Shown piece by piece: positions 1 to 8,703 of a DNA stretch of 64,000 nucleotides (position 1 is its first letter; every line of letters begins with the position of its first letter). Below the pieces are notes generated by a model that was given only the letters and a program-made list of their open reading frames with translations, searched no databases and had not been told where the DNA came from. The position numbers and the translations under genes are program-made. The stretch spans positions 18,073 to 82,072 of the forward strand of contig WFNZ01000051.1 in the NCBI GenBank assembly GCA_015488335.1, given 5' to 3'. Source of the stretch: Thermovibrio sp. (GTDB lineage: Bacteria > Aquificota > Aquificia > Desulfurobacteriales > Desulfurobacteriaceae).

Positions 1-130
1 CTGTTATGAGGAGCTGGCCTCCCGGCATCATCTGGTCAAGTACCAGAGTATCAAGCTGCGAACGGCCTGCATAAATGGCGGCAGCCAGCCCTGCAGGACC
101 GGCGCCCACTATTAACACATCTCTAACCAT
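1..130 (-). CDS. trxB: Thioredoxin reductase, N-terminal fragment (cut by window edge)
   Basis: The 43 visible residues begin [20 protein letters not shown] and continue to a PGGQL segment. The GxGxxG FAD-binding Rossmann motif at residues 9-14 and the GGQ loop are typical of thioredoxin reductase, which passes electrons from NAD(P)H through FAD and a CxxC pair to thioredoxin. The CxxC region lies outside the window. The ATG is at 130, three bases after the trxA stop, so trxA and trxB are almost certainly co-transcribed and translationally coupled. Other two-dinucleotide-fold flavoproteins share the same N-terminus, but adjacency to thioredoxin makes trxB much the likeliest. Confidence 0.88.
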   Translation of the reverse strand, partial: MVRDVLIVGAGPAGLAAAIYAGRSQLDTLVLDQMMPGGQLLIT

Positions 131-133
131 CAA

Positions 134-460
134 TTACTCCCCAAGAACACGCTGAATCATGTTCTCAAAAACGGCCTTTGGCTGAAGACCAACTTTAACG
201 TCTGCAACGTCTCCATTGACAAAGAGCATAACTGTGGGAATTCCCCTGATGCCGTACTGCATTGCAACCATTGGAAGCTCATCTGTGTTTACCTTAACAA
301 CTTTAACCTTTCCGGCATACTCCTGTGCCAGCTCTTCAATTGTTGGAGCAAGCATTCTACAGGGTCCACACCAGGGTGCCCAGAAGTCAACCAGAACGGG
401 AATATCGGACTGGAGAACTTCCCTTTCAAAATCTTCAACTGTCCTAATCTCTTGAGCCAT
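134..460 (-). CDS. trxA: Thioredoxin
   Basis: Thioredoxin of 108 residues, a protein disulfide reductase of the cytosol. The active site WCGPC is at residues 30-34 (Cys31, Cys34), and the cis-proline loop GIPTVMLF follows at the usual distance. An upstream TTG would add two residues, but the ATG at 460 has GAGGAGG six bases ahead and is preferred. The start lies inside the 3' end of the ArsR gene (17-base overlap), and trxB follows after 3 bases. The three genes form an arsR-trxA-trxB unit, which suggests that the regulator controls its own thiol-redox operon. Confidence 0.96.
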   Translation of the reverse strand: MAQEIRTVEDFEREVLQSDIPVLVDFWAPWCGPCRMLAPTIEELAQEYAGKVKVVKVNTDELPMVAMQYGIRGIPTVMLFVNGDVADVKVGLQPKAVFENMIQRVLGE

Positions 461-731
461 TACCAACCTCCTCTTTTAAAAGTTGCAGTATTTTAATAAC
501 TATCGGCTTCTCTATCCTGTAACAGGTTTTTACCCCGTCTTTCCTGTAAGAGATAATACCTGCCGTTTTAAGTATGTTGATGTGCTGGGAGACGGTAGGC
601 TGGGGAACTCCCAACTCCTGCCATATATCCTTTACGCACTTTTCACCGTTAGAGAGATACTCAACTATCTTAACCCGTGTAGGGTGGGCAAGTGCCTTAA
701 AAATTTCGGCTAACTGCTCCTCCTTCCCCAA
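444..731 (-). CDS. ArsR/SmtB-family transcriptional regulator, first gene of the thioredoxin operon
   Basis: A 95-residue winged-helix protein. The segment [14 protein letters not shown] (13-26) and the recognition helix [17 protein letters not shown] (43-59) are typical of ArsR repressors. Only two cysteines are present, Cys32 (in GEKCVKDI, where metal sensors carry ELCVCD) and Cys70 in the wing. One Cys in the metal motif argues against classical arsenite sensing; a Cys pair is compatible with redox or persulfide sensing, but this is inference. The start is TTG at 731 with GAGGAGG upstream. The gene overlaps trxA, its likely regulatory target. Confidence 0.85.
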   Translation of the reverse strand: MGKEEQLAEIFKALAHPTRVKIVEYLSNGEKCVKDIWQELGVPQPTVSQHINILKTAGIISYRKDGVKTCYRIEKPIVIKILQLLKEEVGNGSRD

Positions 732-770
732 AAACGCCTCCTCTTAAAGTTTGAGCGAATTGTATCATAG

Positions 771-1574
771 TTAATATATGATGATTCCTGCATACCCAAC
801 AACCTGACTGTAGTCTCCCGTTACATCTCCAGAGGTTCTGTACATAACCAGCTCAGCTCCCTTTGCCCCGAGGAGTTTCGCCGCAACAAGACCAACTGTA
901 GCAGGGATAACGCCACACATAGAGATGTTGTAGCTGTGAACTCTTCTGTAGAGCTCCTCAGGGTCAAGGTTCAGTATTGCATCTATGGCAAGGGAATCAA
1001 GCTCTTCTGCAGTTTTCTGGGAAACGTAGTGGGAAAAGTCTGTACTGATTACTACGAGCGAATCCCTCTCTTTCAGAACTTCAACAAGGGCTTCTCCTGC
1101 GGCAACACAGTCTGAGTAGGGAAGGTGCTGGAAAACTACCGGAACGATAGAGAGGTCTTCCCTGTAGCTGGAACAGTGCTGTAAGAACGGAACCTGAACT
1201 TCTAAAGAGTGCTCGTAGATGTGGGCAGTTGGGTCGGGCTCGTAAGGGTAGTGTTCAACAAGCTCCGAGGAGATCTCGCTGTTTACCGGAACCTCTCCGA
1301 GGGGCGTAAGCCACACACCTTCCGGGAAAACCGAGGCAGGCTTTCCAAGGCCTGTATGGTTCGGGCCCATAATAATGCAATCTGCCGGTATTTCTACTCT
1401 GCTGTAGGTCTCTCCTGCAACTTTACCCGAGTAGATGTAGCCTGCGTGGGGAACTACAATCGCCTTTGCTTTAACTTTGGGGAGCTCCCTCCTGCAGAAA
1501 GAGTCTAAGAAGAGGCGGAGCTCCTCAGCCGTCCCCGGGTAGAACTGACCTGCAACTGCTGGATACCTTACCAT
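771..1574 (-). CDS. MEMO1-family protein (AmmeMemoRadiSam system protein B)
   Basis: A 267-residue protein of the MEMO family. It begins MVRYPAVAGQFYPG and carries the conserved PHAGYIYSG, MGPNHTG, EHSLEVQVPFLQ and STDFSHY segments. These hold the histidines of the dioxygenase-like pocket. Family members are often encoded beside a radical SAM protein and an AMMECR1 protein, whose joint role is unknown; neither partner is in this window. The ATG at 1574 follows AAGGAGGGAGAG. The gene is divergent from panD and convergent with nothing: its 3' end runs into the arsR promoter region. Confidence 0.88.
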   Translation of the reverse strand: MVRYPAVAGQFYPGTAEELRLFLDSFCRRELPKVKAKAIVVPHAGYIYSGKVAGETYSRVEIPADCIIMGPNHTGLGKPASVFPEGVWLTPLGEVPVNSEISSELVEHYPYEPDPTAHIYEHSLEVQVPFLQHCSSYREDLSIVPVVFQHLPYSDCVAAGEALVEVLKERDSLVVISTDFSHYVSQKTAEELDSLAIDAILNLDPEELYRRVHSYNISMCGVIPATVGLVAAKLLGAKGAELVMYRTSGDVTGDYSQVVGYAGIIIY

Positions 1575-1608
1575 CTCTCCCTCCTTTAACCGTTGTCCTT
1601 CCGATTCT

Positions 1609-1653
1609 TAAATATAGTTATCTTTCTTCACCGAATCTGCCAAACTATATTTA
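1609..1653. promoter_or_regulatory. Inverted repeat in the memo/panD divergent region
   Basis: Two perfect 11-base arms, TAAATATAGTT (1609-1619) and AACTATATTTA (1643-1653), are separated by 23 bases. Each arm contains a TATATT that could act as a -10 box, one for each divergent gene (memo leftward, panD rightward). The symmetry suggests a shared divergent promoter or an operator. No strong -35 boxes are visible. Confidence 0.45.
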
Positions 1654-1683
1654 GTGGTGCAAACTCCCTTTAAGGAGTGGTTT

Positions 1684-2064
1684 ATGAGAAGGATAATGTT
1701 TAAGTCAAAAATACACAGGGCTACAGTAACAGGAGCAGACCTCAACTACGAGGGTAGCATAACCATAGACAGCGAACTTCTAAAACTTGCAGACATCTAC
1801 CCTTACGAAAAGGTTGACATATACAACGTAAGTAACGGAGAGAGATTCTCAACCTACGTGATACCGGGGGAGCCGGGGAGCGGTGAGATCTGCCTCAACG
1901 GAGCAGCAGCAAGAAAAGTTCAAAAGGGAGACATTGTAATAATTGTAAGCTACTGCGAGTTAACAGAGGATGAGATAAAAGAGTTTTCTCCGACCGTCGT
2001 CCTTGTAGATAAGGAGAACAGGCCCGTTAAGGTAAGCAGAACTTCCGGAGGACTTTTAGTTTAG
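1684..2064 (+). CDS. panD: Aspartate 1-decarboxylase
   Basis: A 126-residue PanD, which makes beta-alanine from L-aspartate for pantothenate and CoA synthesis. The proenzyme self-cleaves between Gly24 and Ser25 (YEGSITID) to create the pyruvoyl cofactor. Lys9, His11 and the later GERF and LNGAAAR segments match the family. The ATG at 1684 with AAGGAG upstream gives the family-standard N-terminus [11 protein letters not shown]; an earlier GTG at 1654 would add ten non-conserved residues. It is a single gene between the memo divergent region and a terminator shared with the inositol-phosphate synthase. Confidence 0.95.
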   Translation: MRRIMFKSKIHRATVTGADLNYEGSITIDSELLKLADIYPYEKVDIYNVSNGERFSTYVIPGEPGSGEICLNGAAARKVQKGDIVIIVSYCELTEDEIKEFSPTVVLVDKENRPVKVSRTSGGLLV

Positions 2065-2069
2065 AAAAC

Positions 2070-2084
2070 GGGGCGCGGAGCCCC
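2070..2084 (-). terminator. Hairpin between convergent panD and inositol-phosphate synthase
   Basis: GGGGC (2070-2074) pairs with GCCCC (2080-2084). On the minus strand the stem is followed by GTTTTC, so it fits best as the terminator of the minus-strand operon, though it could also slow transcription from panD. Confidence 0.6.
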
Positions 2085-2087
2085 AAA

Positions 2088-3185
2088 TTATCTCTCAACT
2101 TCTCCAGCTATAAACTTATCAACCAACTCCTTTGCCTTCCAGTCTGGATACTGAATGGGTGGGTGTTTCATAGTGTAAGAGGAGATAGAGTAGAGAGGAC
2201 CGGAAATTCCTCTATCCATGGCAAGTTTTGCACACCTTATGGCGTCTATGGCTGAACCGGCGCTGTTTGGAGAGTCTTCAACAGAGAGCTTCAGCTCTAT
2301 ATACATTGGAACATCGCCAAAGAGCCTTCCCTCAAGCCTTATGTAGGCAATCTTGTTGTCTTTAAGCCAAGGCACGTAGTCGCTGGGGCCAATGTGAATG
2401 TTATTGTCGTCAATCGGATAAGGAATTAGAGAACGAACAGCTTCAGTCTTAGAGACTTTCTTGGTTTTGAGCCTCTTCCTCTCAAGCATGTTAAGGAAGT
2501 CTGTATTCCCACCGAAGTTGAGTTGGTAAGTCCTGTCTATTGGAACTCCTCTATCTGCCATGAGGGTAGCAAGAACTCTGTGGGTTATCGTTGCTCCAAC
2601 CTGAGACTTTATGTCATCACCAACTATGGGAAGCCCTTTCTCCTTAAACTTCTGTGCCCATTCTTCATCTGAAGCTATAAAAACGGGAATACAGTTTACA
2701 AAGGCACATCCGGCCTCTAAAGCACACTGAGCATAGTAACGGGTAGCCTCTTCAGAACCTACGGGAAGGTAGTTAACAACCACCTCTGCACCGCTTTCCT
2801 TAAGAACCTTAACAACGTCAACAGGTTTCTTATCAGCTGGAACAAACCTCTGGTCTTCAGGGTAGTCAAGCATGTGCTCTGCAAAACCGTCCATAACAGG
2901 GCCCATCTGGACTTCAACGCCCATTTTTGGAACATCAGGATTGAAAACTTTGGTGCAGTTTGGCTTTTCAAAAATAGCTTCACTAACGTCTTTTCCCACT
3001 TTCCTCGCATCTATGTCAAAAGCTGCAACAACTTCTATGTCCCAGGGTTTATAACCTCCGATGTCGTAGTGCATAAGACCGGAGATCTCATCTTTACTCT
3101 TGTTCTGGTAGTAGTAAATCCCCTGAACTAACGAACTTGCACAGTTTCCAACTCCAACTATTGCCAGCTTCACCTTCTTTGACAT
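2088..3185 (-). CDS. ino1: Inositol-3-phosphate synthase
   Basis: A 365-residue NAD-dependent enzyme that cyclises glucose-6-phosphate to inositol phosphate. It starts [17 protein letters not shown] (Rossmann loop) and carries the short bacterial/archaeal-type features [14 protein letters not shown] and [11 protein letters not shown]. In thermophiles the product feeds inositol phospholipids or the solute di-myo-inositol phosphate; no partner gene is nearby, so the end product is not decided here. The ATG at 3185 directly abuts the stop of the upstream small gene and has GGAGGAG five bases ahead, which suggests translational coupling. Confidence 0.93.
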   Translation of the reverse strand: MSKKVKLAIVGVGNCASSLVQGIYYYQNKSKDEISGLMHYDIGGYKPWDIEVVAAFDIDARKVGKDVSEAIFEKPNCTKVFNPDVPKMGVEVQMGPVMDGFAEHMLDYPEDQRFVPADKKPVDVVKVLKESGAEVVVNYLPVGSEEATRYYAQCALEAGCAFVNCIPVFIASDEEWAQKFKEKGLPIVGDDIKSQVGATITHRVLATLMADRGVPIDRTYQLNFGGNTDFLNMLERKRLKTKKVSKTEAVRSLIPYPIDDNNIHIGPSDYVPWLKDNKIAYIRLEGRLFGDVPMYIELKLSVEDSPNSAGSAIDAIRCAKLAMDRGISGPLYSISSYTMKHPPIQYPDWKAKELVDKFIAGEVER

Positions 3186-3569
3186 CTACTCTCCTCCCGA
3201 ACGGTACTTTCTGGAGAGTTCTTTAAACTCTCCAATCTTTCTCTCTAACAGGTCAAGTATAGACACCATCTCATCAACTATCTTTGGGAAGTTCTCAGCC
3301 AGAGATTCTACTACATCCTGAATAATCTTTTCTCTCTCCTCATCTGAAAGATACTGCCTGTTTTTCAGGGCATCTTCAATCAAGGCCATCTCAAGGAGCC
3401 CAAGGGTAAGGAGAAGAGGATTTATTTCCTCTGCCTTAAACCTCTGCTTTAAGAACTCAACAATCTGCTGGTAGTTACTGTCGGGTCTACACCTTCCGAG
3501 CTCAAGGTTCAACCACAGATCGGCAGCCCTACAGGCAAGCCCTTTTATCCCTTTCTCGTCAATTTCCAT
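3186..3569 (-). CDS. Small helical protein of unknown function
   Basis: A 127-residue soluble protein that I do not recognise. It is predicted to be mostly alpha-helical (for example RFKAEEINPLLLTLGLLEMA and the C-terminal heptad-like region ending KYRSGGE). No signal peptide, membrane segment or catalytic motif is apparent. The ATG at 3569 has GGAG seven bases upstream. It is tightly packed between the CpoB-like gene and ino1 (gaps of one and zero bases), so it belongs to the same operon. A structural or adaptor role is possible but unsupported. Confidence 0.75.
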   Translation of the reverse strand: MEIDEKGIKGLACRAADLWLNLELGRCRPDSNYQQIVEFLKQRFKAEEINPLLLTLGLLEMALIEDALKNRQYLSDEEREKIIQDVVESLAENFPKIVDEMVSILDLLERKIGEFKELSRKYRSGGE

Positions 3570-3570
3570 T

Positions 3571-4266
3571 TTACTGCTCCAGTTCCATAAGTTTCACTTT
3601 AGCTATACCTGCCTCAGGGGTTCCCGGGTACTTCTGGATAACCTCCTGAAGTATCTGCTTAGCCTTGTTTATGTCCCCCATTCCCCTATAGCAGAGGGCC
3701 AGCTTAAGCATTGCCGCAGGAACTTTGTTTCCATCGGGATACTTGTCTATTACCTGCTGGAAGTATTTTGCTGCAGTTTCGTAGTCGTTGTGGGAGTAGT
3801 AGATCTCACCTATCCAGTAGAGGGCATTGTCTGCAAGGTCGCTGTCCGGATACTGCTGAACTAACTGCTGAAAGAGCTGTTCCGCCTTATCAAAATCTCC
3901 TGCCTCCATTGCGTTGAAGGCCTGACGGTATAGGTCACTGGCTCCTGTTTGAACAACGGGCTGGGATTTCTGCTGTTTCTGTGGCTGAGAGGGAGCTCCC
4001 ACCGTAACCTGAGAAACCACGCTTTTCAGCTGGTCAACCTCTTTCTTCAGGTCGTAAATGTTCTGCTCGTTTGTGGCAACTCTGTCTTCCACTTTAGAGA
4101 TTCTTGTCTCAAGGCTGTTTGTTTTCTTCTCGTCCTGAGAAACCCTTGCTTTCAGTGCCTGGATTTCTGCCTTCAGCGAAGAGAGTTCACCACCAGACTG
4201 TTGATTAACAGTTGCACAGCTGAACGACAAAAGGGATAGAAAAGCTATTCCAAGAAACTTTCTCAT
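3571..4266 (-). CDS. cpoB: CpoB/YbgF-like lipoprotein with coiled coil and TPR repeats
   Basis: A 231-residue envelope protein. A signal peptide ends in the lipobox LSFSC (Cys17). Residues about 28-90 form a coiled coil rich in Leu/Glu/Lys, then a QP-rich linker, then three tetratricopeptide-like units (DLYRQAFNAMEAGDFDKAEQ, ALYWIGEIYYSHNDYETAAK, LKLALCYRGMGDINKAKQIL). This is the layout of CpoB, which links the Tol-Pal system to peptidoglycan synthesis. Known CpoB is periplasmic and soluble, so the lipobox is a variation. No tol or pal gene is in the window. Confidence 0.85.
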   Translation of the reverse strand: MRKFLGIAFLSLLSFSCATVNQQSGGELSSLKAEIQALKARVSQDEKKTNSLETRISKVEDRVATNEQNIYDLKKEVDQLKSVVSQVTVGAPSQPQKQQKSQPVVQTGASDLYRQAFNAMEAGDFDKAEQLFQQLVQQYPDSDLADNALYWIGEIYYSHNDYETAAKYFQQVIDKYPDGNKVPAAMLKLALCYRGMGDINKAKQILQEVIQKYPGTPEAGIAKVKLMELEQ

Positions 4267-5340
4267 CTACTCCTCCCCAAAATTAAGGTTTTTCTTCTCA
4301 AGCTCCTCCTCACATTCCTTTACAAGTTCATCTATAAGTTCCTTAACGCTGTACATTCTGTTAACCCTTCCAACGTTGCTCCCGGAAAAGACCAATCCCC
4401 TTTCTACGTCTCCCGAAACAGACTTCAGCAGTACATCTGCAATACAGTATATAGAATCTTCGCCGGAACAGGTTTTTAAGCAGTTAAAAGGACACTTGTG
4501 AGGAATCTTTCCTTCCCTTTCAAGCCTTTCTGTAAAGGGATTTCTAACGGCGTGGGCAGGCATTCCAACAGGGCTCTTTATGTATATAGAATCTTCCGGT
4601 TTCGCCTGAATTATGTAGTCTTTAAACTCCTGAGCTGCATCGCACTCGTAGGTAGCTATGAAACGGGTGGCTATTTGAACTCCTTTCGCTCCAAGCTCAA
4701 AAGCCCTCGCCATATCTTTTCCGTCAAAAATTCCACCAGCAGCTATAACGGGGATGTTAACGGCTTCAACGATAGATGGCAGAATATCCCAGAGTTTATC
4801 CATCGTTCCAAGGTGTCCTCCGGCATCACCGCTTTCAACGATAACGGCAGCGGCACCCAACCTTTCTGAAAGTTTTGCTCCTTTAGGTGTTGCAACTATT
4901 TCCACCAAAGGCATATCAAAGGTATTACAAATTTTGAAAACGTCTTTCCCAAATCCCGCTCCCTGAATTATCAGGTCTGCACCGGCATCTATAGCTGTCA
5001 TCAGGAGTTCATAGAAGTGGGTTAAGGCGTACATTATGTTTACGCCTATTATTCCGTTGGGAGCAAGCTCTTTGGCTTTTCTTATCTCCTCTGCAAGTTC
5101 GTGAGCGTAGTGGTAGGGTTTAAGACCAACGCTCTCAACATCTATCCCTTTACAGGTGGTCTTTTTCGGTTTTGACCTGTCCTTTTCATGGAGGAGAACT
5201 GCCGAAATTACGCCTATTCCACCGGCGTTTGCAACCGCAGAGGCGAGCCTGTGGAGTGAAACTTTTGCTCCCATTCCACCCTGAATGATGGGATACTTAG
5301 GTTCAAGGTGCCTTATTCTAAGTTTAGGAAGTCTACTCAT
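4267..5340 (-). CDS. NAD(P)H-dependent flavin oxidoreductase, nitronate monooxygenase/FabK family
   Basis: A 357-residue TIM-barrel FMN protein. Family signatures are YPIIQGGMGAKVS at the N-terminus, ESGDAGGHLG, and VIAAGGIFDGKDMARAFELGA (phosphate binding). Homologues act as nitronate monooxygenases or as FabK enoyl-ACP reductases; the sequence alone does not choose. The C-terminus carries a cysteine cluster CPFNCLKTC followed by a fourth Cys in SIYC, which could hold an iron-sulfur cluster. The start ATG at 5340 has GAGGAG upstream; the stop abuts the CpoB start. Confidence 0.82.
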   Translation of the reverse strand: MSRLPKLRIRHLEPKYPIIQGGMGAKVSLHRLASAVANAGGIGVISAVLLHEKDRSKPKKTTCKGIDVESVGLKPYHYAHELAEEIRKAKELAPNGIIGVNIMYALTHFYELLMTAIDAGADLIIQGAGFGKDVFKICNTFDMPLVEIVATPKGAKLSERLGAAAVIVESGDAGGHLGTMDKLWDILPSIVEAVNIPVIAAGGIFDGKDMARAFELGAKGVQIATRFIATYECDAAQEFKDYIIQAKPEDSIYIKSPVGMPAHAVRNPFTERLEREGKIPHKCPFNCLKTCSGEDSIYCIADVLLKSVSGDVERGLVFSGSNVGRVNRMYSVKELIDELVKECEEELEKKNLNFGEE

Positions 5341-5827
5341 CTATCTCCTCTATTAGTTTCTCTATACTCTCTCTATCTTCTGAAGGTAGAATTTTAAACC
5401 CTTTAGAGCTTAAAAGTGCAGCCGTAACTCCCCTTCCATCTTTCAGGTCGTCATTTTCAAAACGGTAGATTTTCCTGACGCCACAGGAAGGGCTCTTCTC
5501 TTTCAGTATACAGGCTACACAGCTGTCTTTAAAAAGTTCCGCAACGTAAAGTGTTTCGTAAGCTCCCTTCAGAAAGTTCTCTGTAACGTCTAAATCTGAA
5601 CCGTCAACTGTTTTAACTTTTGCCTTTCCGGAAATGACGGAAAATCCGTCTCCTTCTGTAATTTTGGCAGGAGGTCTTGGAGTCGGAAGTCCTCCAAGCT
5701 GTTCAGGACATAGAGGTACGGCAATTCCCCTTCTAAAAAGCTCAACTATTAGAGGGTCTCTGTTGTTCCCTCCGTTGTACTTACAGTTTATACCTAAAAG
5801 ACACGCACTAACAATAACTCTCTTCAT
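5333..5827 (-). CDS. DUF523 protein
   Basis: A 164-residue protein of the DUF523 family, recognised by the N-terminal SACLLGINCKYNGGNN, the middle LCPEQLGGLPTPRPPAKI, and SCVACILKEKSPSCG. The conserved cysteines suggest metal or iron-sulfur binding, but no function is established to my knowledge. It overlaps the M16 homologue upstream by 20 bases and the flavin oxidoreductase downstream by 8, so it is part of the same tightly coupled minus-strand operon. No strong ribosome binding site is visible, which fits translational coupling. Confidence 0.85.
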   Translation of the reverse strand: MKRVIVSACLLGINCKYNGGNNRDPLIVELFRRGIAVPLCPEQLGGLPTPRPPAKITEGDGFSVISGKAKVKTVDGSDLDVTENFLKGAYETLYVAELFKDSCVACILKEKSPSCGVRKIYRFENDDLKDGRGVTAALLSSKGFKILPSEDRESIEKLIEEIDE

Positions 5828-7025
5828 CTTTTACGACCACCTCGTGGAACGGTTCACACGATACTTTCTCTGCAACGTCTAAAATATCCCTTATACCGAC
5901 GTTTTCTATCTCCTGCAAAAACCGAGTATCGTAAGAATAACCTATTCCCAAAACCTCCCAGAAGCCGAAATACCATGCTTTCTTCCCTCTCGTTTCGTGG
6001 TCAAGGAGGTAGGTTCCTCTAAAGTAGCGCTTACCCCTTTCTACCAGGTCTTCAGTCAGAAAGTCAGGTAGGTTAGAGATAATACTGCGGAGCTCCCCCC
6101 TCACAGCCTCTTCTTTTTCAGGAGAGGTACCTATGTAGATAAGGAGTCTTCCTGAGTTTATCCTTGAAGGGTAGAGGGAACCGGTTGAATAGGCAAACCC
6201 TCTTTTCTCGCGGAGCTCCTGAAAGAGAACCGACCCTATTCCCTCTCCCAAAACTGTATTTAAAAGTTTGTAAACGGGATATTTAGAATCCCGAACCGGA
6301 GGAGCATTTAAAGCAATAAGAATAAAGCTCTGAGCAGAGCCTTTCCTGTGAACAAACTCTGTTCTAAACTCCATTATTGGGCACTCAAATCTTTTAGTTT
6401 CCAGCGGCTTAAGAGCAATCACCTCAAGTTCTTTTAAAATGGAGTCAATTCCTCTTAAGTCTCCACAGAAAGAGACTAAAGAACCTTCTGGTATGAAGGC
6501 TGATTCAAACCAGTCAGAACACCTCTCAACAGTAAGGGAGGAAATGCTCTCTTCTCTGCCGTAGGGCATTTTGCTGTAGGGAACTCCACCGTAGGTCAAC
6601 CTCATCATTGTTTCGTAGGCTAGAGTGAAGGAGCTCTCCCTCTTCGCCCTTATAGAGGCCAGAAGTGAGGCCTTTTCAATTTCAAAGCTCTCCTCTAAAA
6701 AACCGGGATTTAAAATGGTCTCTACCAGTAAAGAGATGTAATCTGCCGAAAACCGGGAAACAGACTGAAACCGAAGCTGAGAGTAGTCAACAGAAACTTC
6801 AGGAGAAAAAGGCGTCCCCATCTGCTCCTGAAGTGAGTAAAACTCCCCGGCAGGCCGTTTCAAACTCCGCTTAAAAGCCGTTCTAAGGGTTAGGAGAGTT
6901 ATTCCCTCAACAGGATCTACAGAGGAACCTCCCGGCATAAAAAGGGTTCCCGAAAGTATTTCAAATCCCTTCTCCTCTTTAAGCAAAACCTTAAGACCGT
7001 TAGAGAGACTAACCTCTTCAACCAT
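5808..7025 (-). CDS. M16-family peptidase homologue lacking the zinc motif
   Basis: A 405-residue insulinase/mitochondrial-processing-peptidase fold protein. It begins VEEVSLSNGLKVLLKEE and has the late LREKRGFAYS segment of the family (Arg/Tyr pair). Where active members carry HxxEH after the first strand pair, this protein has GITLLTLRTAFKR (41-53), with neither the His nor the Glu. It is therefore probably the non-catalytic partner of an M16 heterodimer, as in MPP-alpha. No catalytic partner is encoded nearby. It overlaps the purN stop by one base (TGATG) and DUF523 by 20 bases. Confidence 0.85.
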   Translation of the reverse strand: MVEEVSLSNGLKVLLKEEKGFEILSGTLFMPGGSSVDPVEGITLLTLRTAFKRSLKRPAGEFYSLQEQMGTPFSPEVSVDYSQLRFQSVSRFSADYISLLVETILNPGFLEESFEIEKASLLASIRAKRESSFTLAYETMMRLTYGGVPYSKMPYGREESISSLTVERCSDWFESAFIPEGSLVSFCGDLRGIDSILKELEVIALKPLETKRFECPIMEFRTEFVHRKGSAQSFILIALNAPPVRDSKYPVYKLLNTVLGEGIGSVLFQELREKRGFAYSTGSLYPSRINSGRLLIYIGTSPEKEEAVRGELRSIISNLPDFLTEDLVERGKRYFRGTYLLDHETRGKKAWYFGFWEVLGIGYSYDTRFLQEIENVGIRDILDVAEKVSCEPFHEVVVKDEESYC

Positions 7026-7672
7026 CAGAAATCCTCTAAAGCGGGAACTACCGGAAGCCGGCTGTAGTCTGCCCCTTCAACAAGAACTTTCCTCCCTTCC
7101 AGCTTAACTCTTCCGTCTGCAAACCACTTAACGGCCTGAGGATATATCCTGTGCTCCCACTTTAAAATTTTCTCAGAGAGGCTTTCAGGAGTATCATCGG
7201 GAAAAACCGGAACGGCAGCCTGGACAACGATAGGCCCCGTATCAACGCCTTTATCAACAATGTGAACAGTAGCTCCTGAAATCTTCACGCCGTAGGTAAC
7301 AGCCTGCCAGTGCGGTTTTAAGCCCGGGAAAGAGGGAAGGAGAGAAGGGTGAACGTTCAGAACTCTGTTTGGGAAGGCGTCTATGAAAATTTCTGAAACG
7401 ATGAGCTTATAGCCGGCCAGACAGACAAGGTCAACCTTAAGGTGTTTCAGTATCTCTACAAGGCGCCTGTCGTAGTCTTCACGGCTCGGGAAGGAGAAAG
7501 GGTCAACAAAGAGCCAGTTTACTCCAAGTTTCTCAGCTCTACTAATAGCCTGAGCGTTCCTCTTATTAACAATCAGGGCAACCAGTTCTCCCTTTATTTT
7601 CCTTTCCAAAAACGCCCGTGCAATGGCCTCAAAGTTGCTTCCCCTTCCGGAAGCCAGAACGGCAACCCTCAT
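7025..7672 (-). CDS. purN: Phosphoribosylglycinamide formyltransferase
   Basis: A 215-residue GAR transformylase, which carries out the third step of purine synthesis with 10-formyl-THF. It begins [16 protein letters not shown] and contains [19 protein letters not shown] and [19 protein letters not shown], including the catalytic Asn, His and Asp. The ATG overlaps the purM stop (ATGA), so the two are translationally coupled, and the M16 homologue follows with another one-base overlap. Confidence 0.96.
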   Translation of the reverse strand: MRVAVLASGRGSNFEAIARAFLERKIKGELVALIVNKRNAQAISRAEKLGVNWLFVDPFSFPSREDYDRRLVEILKHLKVDLVCLAGYKLIVSEIFIDAFPNRVLNVHPSLLPSFPGLKPHWQAVTYGVKISGATVHIVDKGVDTGPIVVQAAVPVFPDDTPESLSEKILKWEHRIYPQAVKWFADGRVKLEGRKVLVEGADYSRLPVVPALEDF

Positions 7673-8703
7673 TCTATAACCACCTTCCCCTCTCCTTCCG
7701 TAATCTTCCCTATTTTGAAAACTTCTTCGCCTGAAGACTTTAAAACCTCAACGGCCCTTTCCACATCTTCCGGCGCCACAACAACGGTGTAGCCTATGCC
7801 CATGTTAAAGGTTTTAAACATCTCCTCTTCAGGAACGTTTCCCTTCTCCTCAATGAAACGAAATATCTCTGGAACTTTCCAGGAACCTTTCTCAACAACC
7901 GCATTAACGCTTTTTGGCAACACCCTTACAAGGTTTCCAGGTATACCGCCGCCGGTAATGTGAGCCATCCCCTTTACGTTAACCTGGTCAAGGAGTTTAA
8001 GGATGCTCTTAACGTAAATTCTCGTAGGAGTGAGGAGAACCTCGTAAACTTTTCCGCGGAGCTCCTCTACGTAGTCATCAACCTTCATGCCTAAAATCTC
8101 AAAGAAGAGCTTTCTAACGAGTGAGTAGCCGTTGCTGTGGATTCCCGAAGAGGCAAGGCCTAAAACTACATCTCCCGGTTTTATCTCCTCTCCGGTTATA
8201 TACTTCTTCCTGTCAACAATTCCTACAACAAAGCCGGCAAGGTCATACTCTCCTTCAGGGTAGAAGTCTGGCATTTCTGCTGTTTCTCCCCCTATAAGGG
8301 AACACCCTGCAATCTCGCATCCTTTAGCAATTCCCTTAACGACATCTGCAGCAACGTCAACAGAGAGCTTTCCGGTAGCGAAGTAGTCAAGGAAGAAGAG
8401 AGGTTTCGCACCAACAGTCAGAATGTCGTTTACGCACATGGCAACAAGGTCTATTCCAACGGTGTCGTGGACGTTGGCCATCTGGGCAACCTTTAGCTTC
8501 GTTCCAACGCCGTCGGTTCCCGAAACCAGAACAGGCTCTGAGTAACCTTTGGGAAGGAGATAACCTGCTCCAAACCCTCCTATCCCAGCCAGAACATTCT
8601 CATCAAAAGTTCTTTTTGCAAAAGTTTTTATCCTGTCTACAAGTTTCTCTCCGGCTTCTATGTCAACGCCTGCATCTTTATAGGTAAGCTTTCTCTCCTT
8701 CAT
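7669..8703 (-). CDS. purM: Phosphoribosylformylglycinamidine cyclo-ligase
   Basis: A 344-residue AIR synthetase that closes the imidazole ring of the purine precursor using ATP. Diagnostic segments are [61 protein letters not shown] and [12 protein letters not shown]. Length is as expected. Its start overlaps the stop of the HD-nuclease gene by four bases, so the order yhaM-like, purM, purN, M16 and DUF523 is one operon read leftward. Confidence 0.97.
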   Translation of the reverse strand: MKERKLTYKDAGVDIEAGEKLVDRIKTFAKRTFDENVLAGIGGFGAGYLLPKGYSEPVLVSGTDGVGTKLKVAQMANVHDTVGIDLVAMCVNDILTVGAKPLFFLDYFATGKLSVDVAADVVKGIAKGCEIAGCSLIGGETAEMPDFYPEGEYDLAGFVVGIVDRKKYITGEEIKPGDVVLGLASSGIHSNGYSLVRKLFFEILGMKVDDYVEELRGKVYEVLLTPTRIYVKSILKLLDQVNVKGMAHITGGGIPGNLVRVLPKSVNAVVEKGSWKVPEIFRFIEEKGNVPEEEMFKTFNMGIGYTVVVAPEDVERAVEVLKSSGEEVFKIGKITEGEGKVVIE

